NCBI GenBank assembly: GCA_000963575.1
Contig: CP011077.1
Location: 1,054,001 to 1,118,000 of the forward strand
DNA: 64,000 nucleotides
DNA from: Klebsiella michiganensis
GTDB taxonomy: Bacteria; Pseudomonadota; Gammaproteobacteria; Enterobacterales; Enterobacteriaceae
Direction of reading: 5' to 3'
How positions within the stretch are numbered: position 1 is the first letter of the stretch; every line of letters begins with the position of its first letter. Made by a program: the position numbers and the translations under genes. This document shows positions 63,352-64,000 of the stretch, one piece after another. The notes under the pieces were generated by a model that was given only the letters and a program-made list of their open reading frames with translations, was not told the origin of the DNA and made no database searches.

Positions 63352-64000
63352 TTAGAACTGCCCGTCCACATCGGGGACTAAACCGGAGTCTCCTTGAGTG
63401 TTGGCCGTCCTGCATATTTTCATCACACCGCCGCCCTCGACGGCGGTGGAAACCTCATCGCTACCGCGCTGGCGTCGTGGAAAGAACCGTTCCTGAGAAA
63501 GAACCCAGATGCCCCCGGCGCCACTGGCTGCGGCATCTTTTACATAATCTGCGCGAGTTGGTGTATTTCTGCCCTGGCCGTTGCGTTATCGGCGGCGTTT
63601 TGCGCTTTACCTGCGGCGGGAGTGACTCCGTCCGCGGTGGGCTGTGCCTTGTCTACTGCTTTTTTGCTATCACTAATCGCCGTATTTGCTTTATCAATCG
63701 CCGCTTTTTGTCGGCCATGTTTTTCGCGCTCTGATTAACTGGTGCTTTTTTACCGGCAGCCTCTTTAGTGTCCGGGTCAGTCGCCGTTTTGCGACTGTCG
63801 ATTGATGCCGCGCTATCTTTAGCGACCCCGGAGCCGCTCTCACCTGCCGGAGGAACGGCTGGCGGGCTATCACCCGCCGCTATGCTGTCACTCCCGTTAG
63901 CCTCCGGGCGCTCGACCCCGAGCGCAATTGAGGCATCACCTGTTGCCGTGGTACGAGCCCCCTCCGTGACTGCGGGGCTGGCTACTGTGGCGGCAATCCC
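63352..64000 (-). pseudogene. Frame-broken, Ala-rich coding remnant with YadA-head-like motifs (partial at window edge)
   Basis: On the minus strand the frame from 64000 is open for 115 codons and reads an Ala/Asp/Ser-rich protein with DASIALG and SDSIAAG, spaced as in YadA-type adhesin heads. At an A5 run (63709-63705) the sense moves to a second frame (AAIDKANTAISDSKKAVDKA, to 63540), and apparently again to a third (TPTRADYVKDAAASGAGG, to the stop at 63352-63354). Two one-base losses would explain this. The N-terminus lies beyond the window. An opposite-strand frame (63394-63738) is also open; I judge it a shadow. Confidence 0.4.

Noticed and set aside
63394..63738. 114-codon plus-strand open frame
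   Set aside because: It is Ala/Cys-rich and opposite to a more protein-like minus-strand reading. I treat it as a shadow, with some doubt.

Overview
The window is chromosomal DNA from a member of the Enterobacteriaceae. Positions 1-17279 carry, in the order and orientation known from Escherichia coli, lon (3' end), hupB, ppiD, ybaV, fadM, queC, ybaE, cof, decR, mdlA, mdlB, glnK, amtB, tesB, ybaY, atl and ffs (4.5S RNA). Protein lengths match the E. coli ones almost residue for residue. The genus cannot be fixed from sequence reading alone. The content after ffs (gdhA, a FepA-like receptor, cstA-ybdD and ilvBN within 9 kb, then lldPRD, a bufferin-type operon and fdnGHI) is unlike the E. coli K-12 order, so this is a relative such as Cedecea, Enterobacter or Kosakonia rather than Escherichia.

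Layout. 1-17.3 kb: conserved core, with readable control sites: a FadR-like operator before fadM, a sigma-54 promoter and NtrC site before glnK-amtB, and a strong promoter before ffs. A CdsH-like cysteine desulfhydrase sits divergent to decR, where E. coli has none. 17.3-22.4 kb: accessory regulators (DMT transporter with an Lrp-type regulator; YczR/MocR with YczE), a small unknown overlapping gene pair and an acetyltransferase. 22.4-31.5 kb: nitrogen, iron and carbon metabolism (gdhA; TonB receptor with Fur box; cstA-ybdD; ilvBN with the Val-rich ivbL leader and attenuator). 31.6-38.3 kb: a HigBA-type toxin-antitoxin pair, lldPRD with two LldR operators, and an SDR/cupin pair with a divergent LysR gene.

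38.3-41.9 kb: an operon matching copper-binding bufferin RiPP systems (DUF2282 precursor, MNIO enzyme, DUF2063 partner, DoxX), followed by two exported proteins. 42.1-46.7 kb: fdnGHI, nitrate-inducible formate dehydrogenase, with an in-frame UGA at codon 196 read as selenocysteine. 46.9-58.4 kb: hydrolases, a four-gene DUF2239 operon with twin palindromic operators, LysR regulators, an ankyrin protein, a Tat-exported amidohydrolase, uspG, a REP-type tandem array, a frameshifted SDR gene and yjiN. 58.6-64 kb: poorly known accessory genes: two small orphan genes, a gene pair sharing a duplicated Cys4 (zinc-ribbon-like) module, a HTH/coiled-coil protein, a MarT/FidL (ToxR/ToxS-like) regulator pair, and a frame-broken Ala-rich coding remnant with YadA-head-like motifs running off the right edge.

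The most notable points are the bufferin operon, a ~122-bp double-hairpin repeat present twice (one copy bracketed by 22-bp direct repeats), the duplicated Cys4 gene pair, the DUF2239 operator system, and the MarT/FidL-like pair beside a possible adhesin remnant. No tRNA, insertion sequence, CRISPR array or origin was seen.
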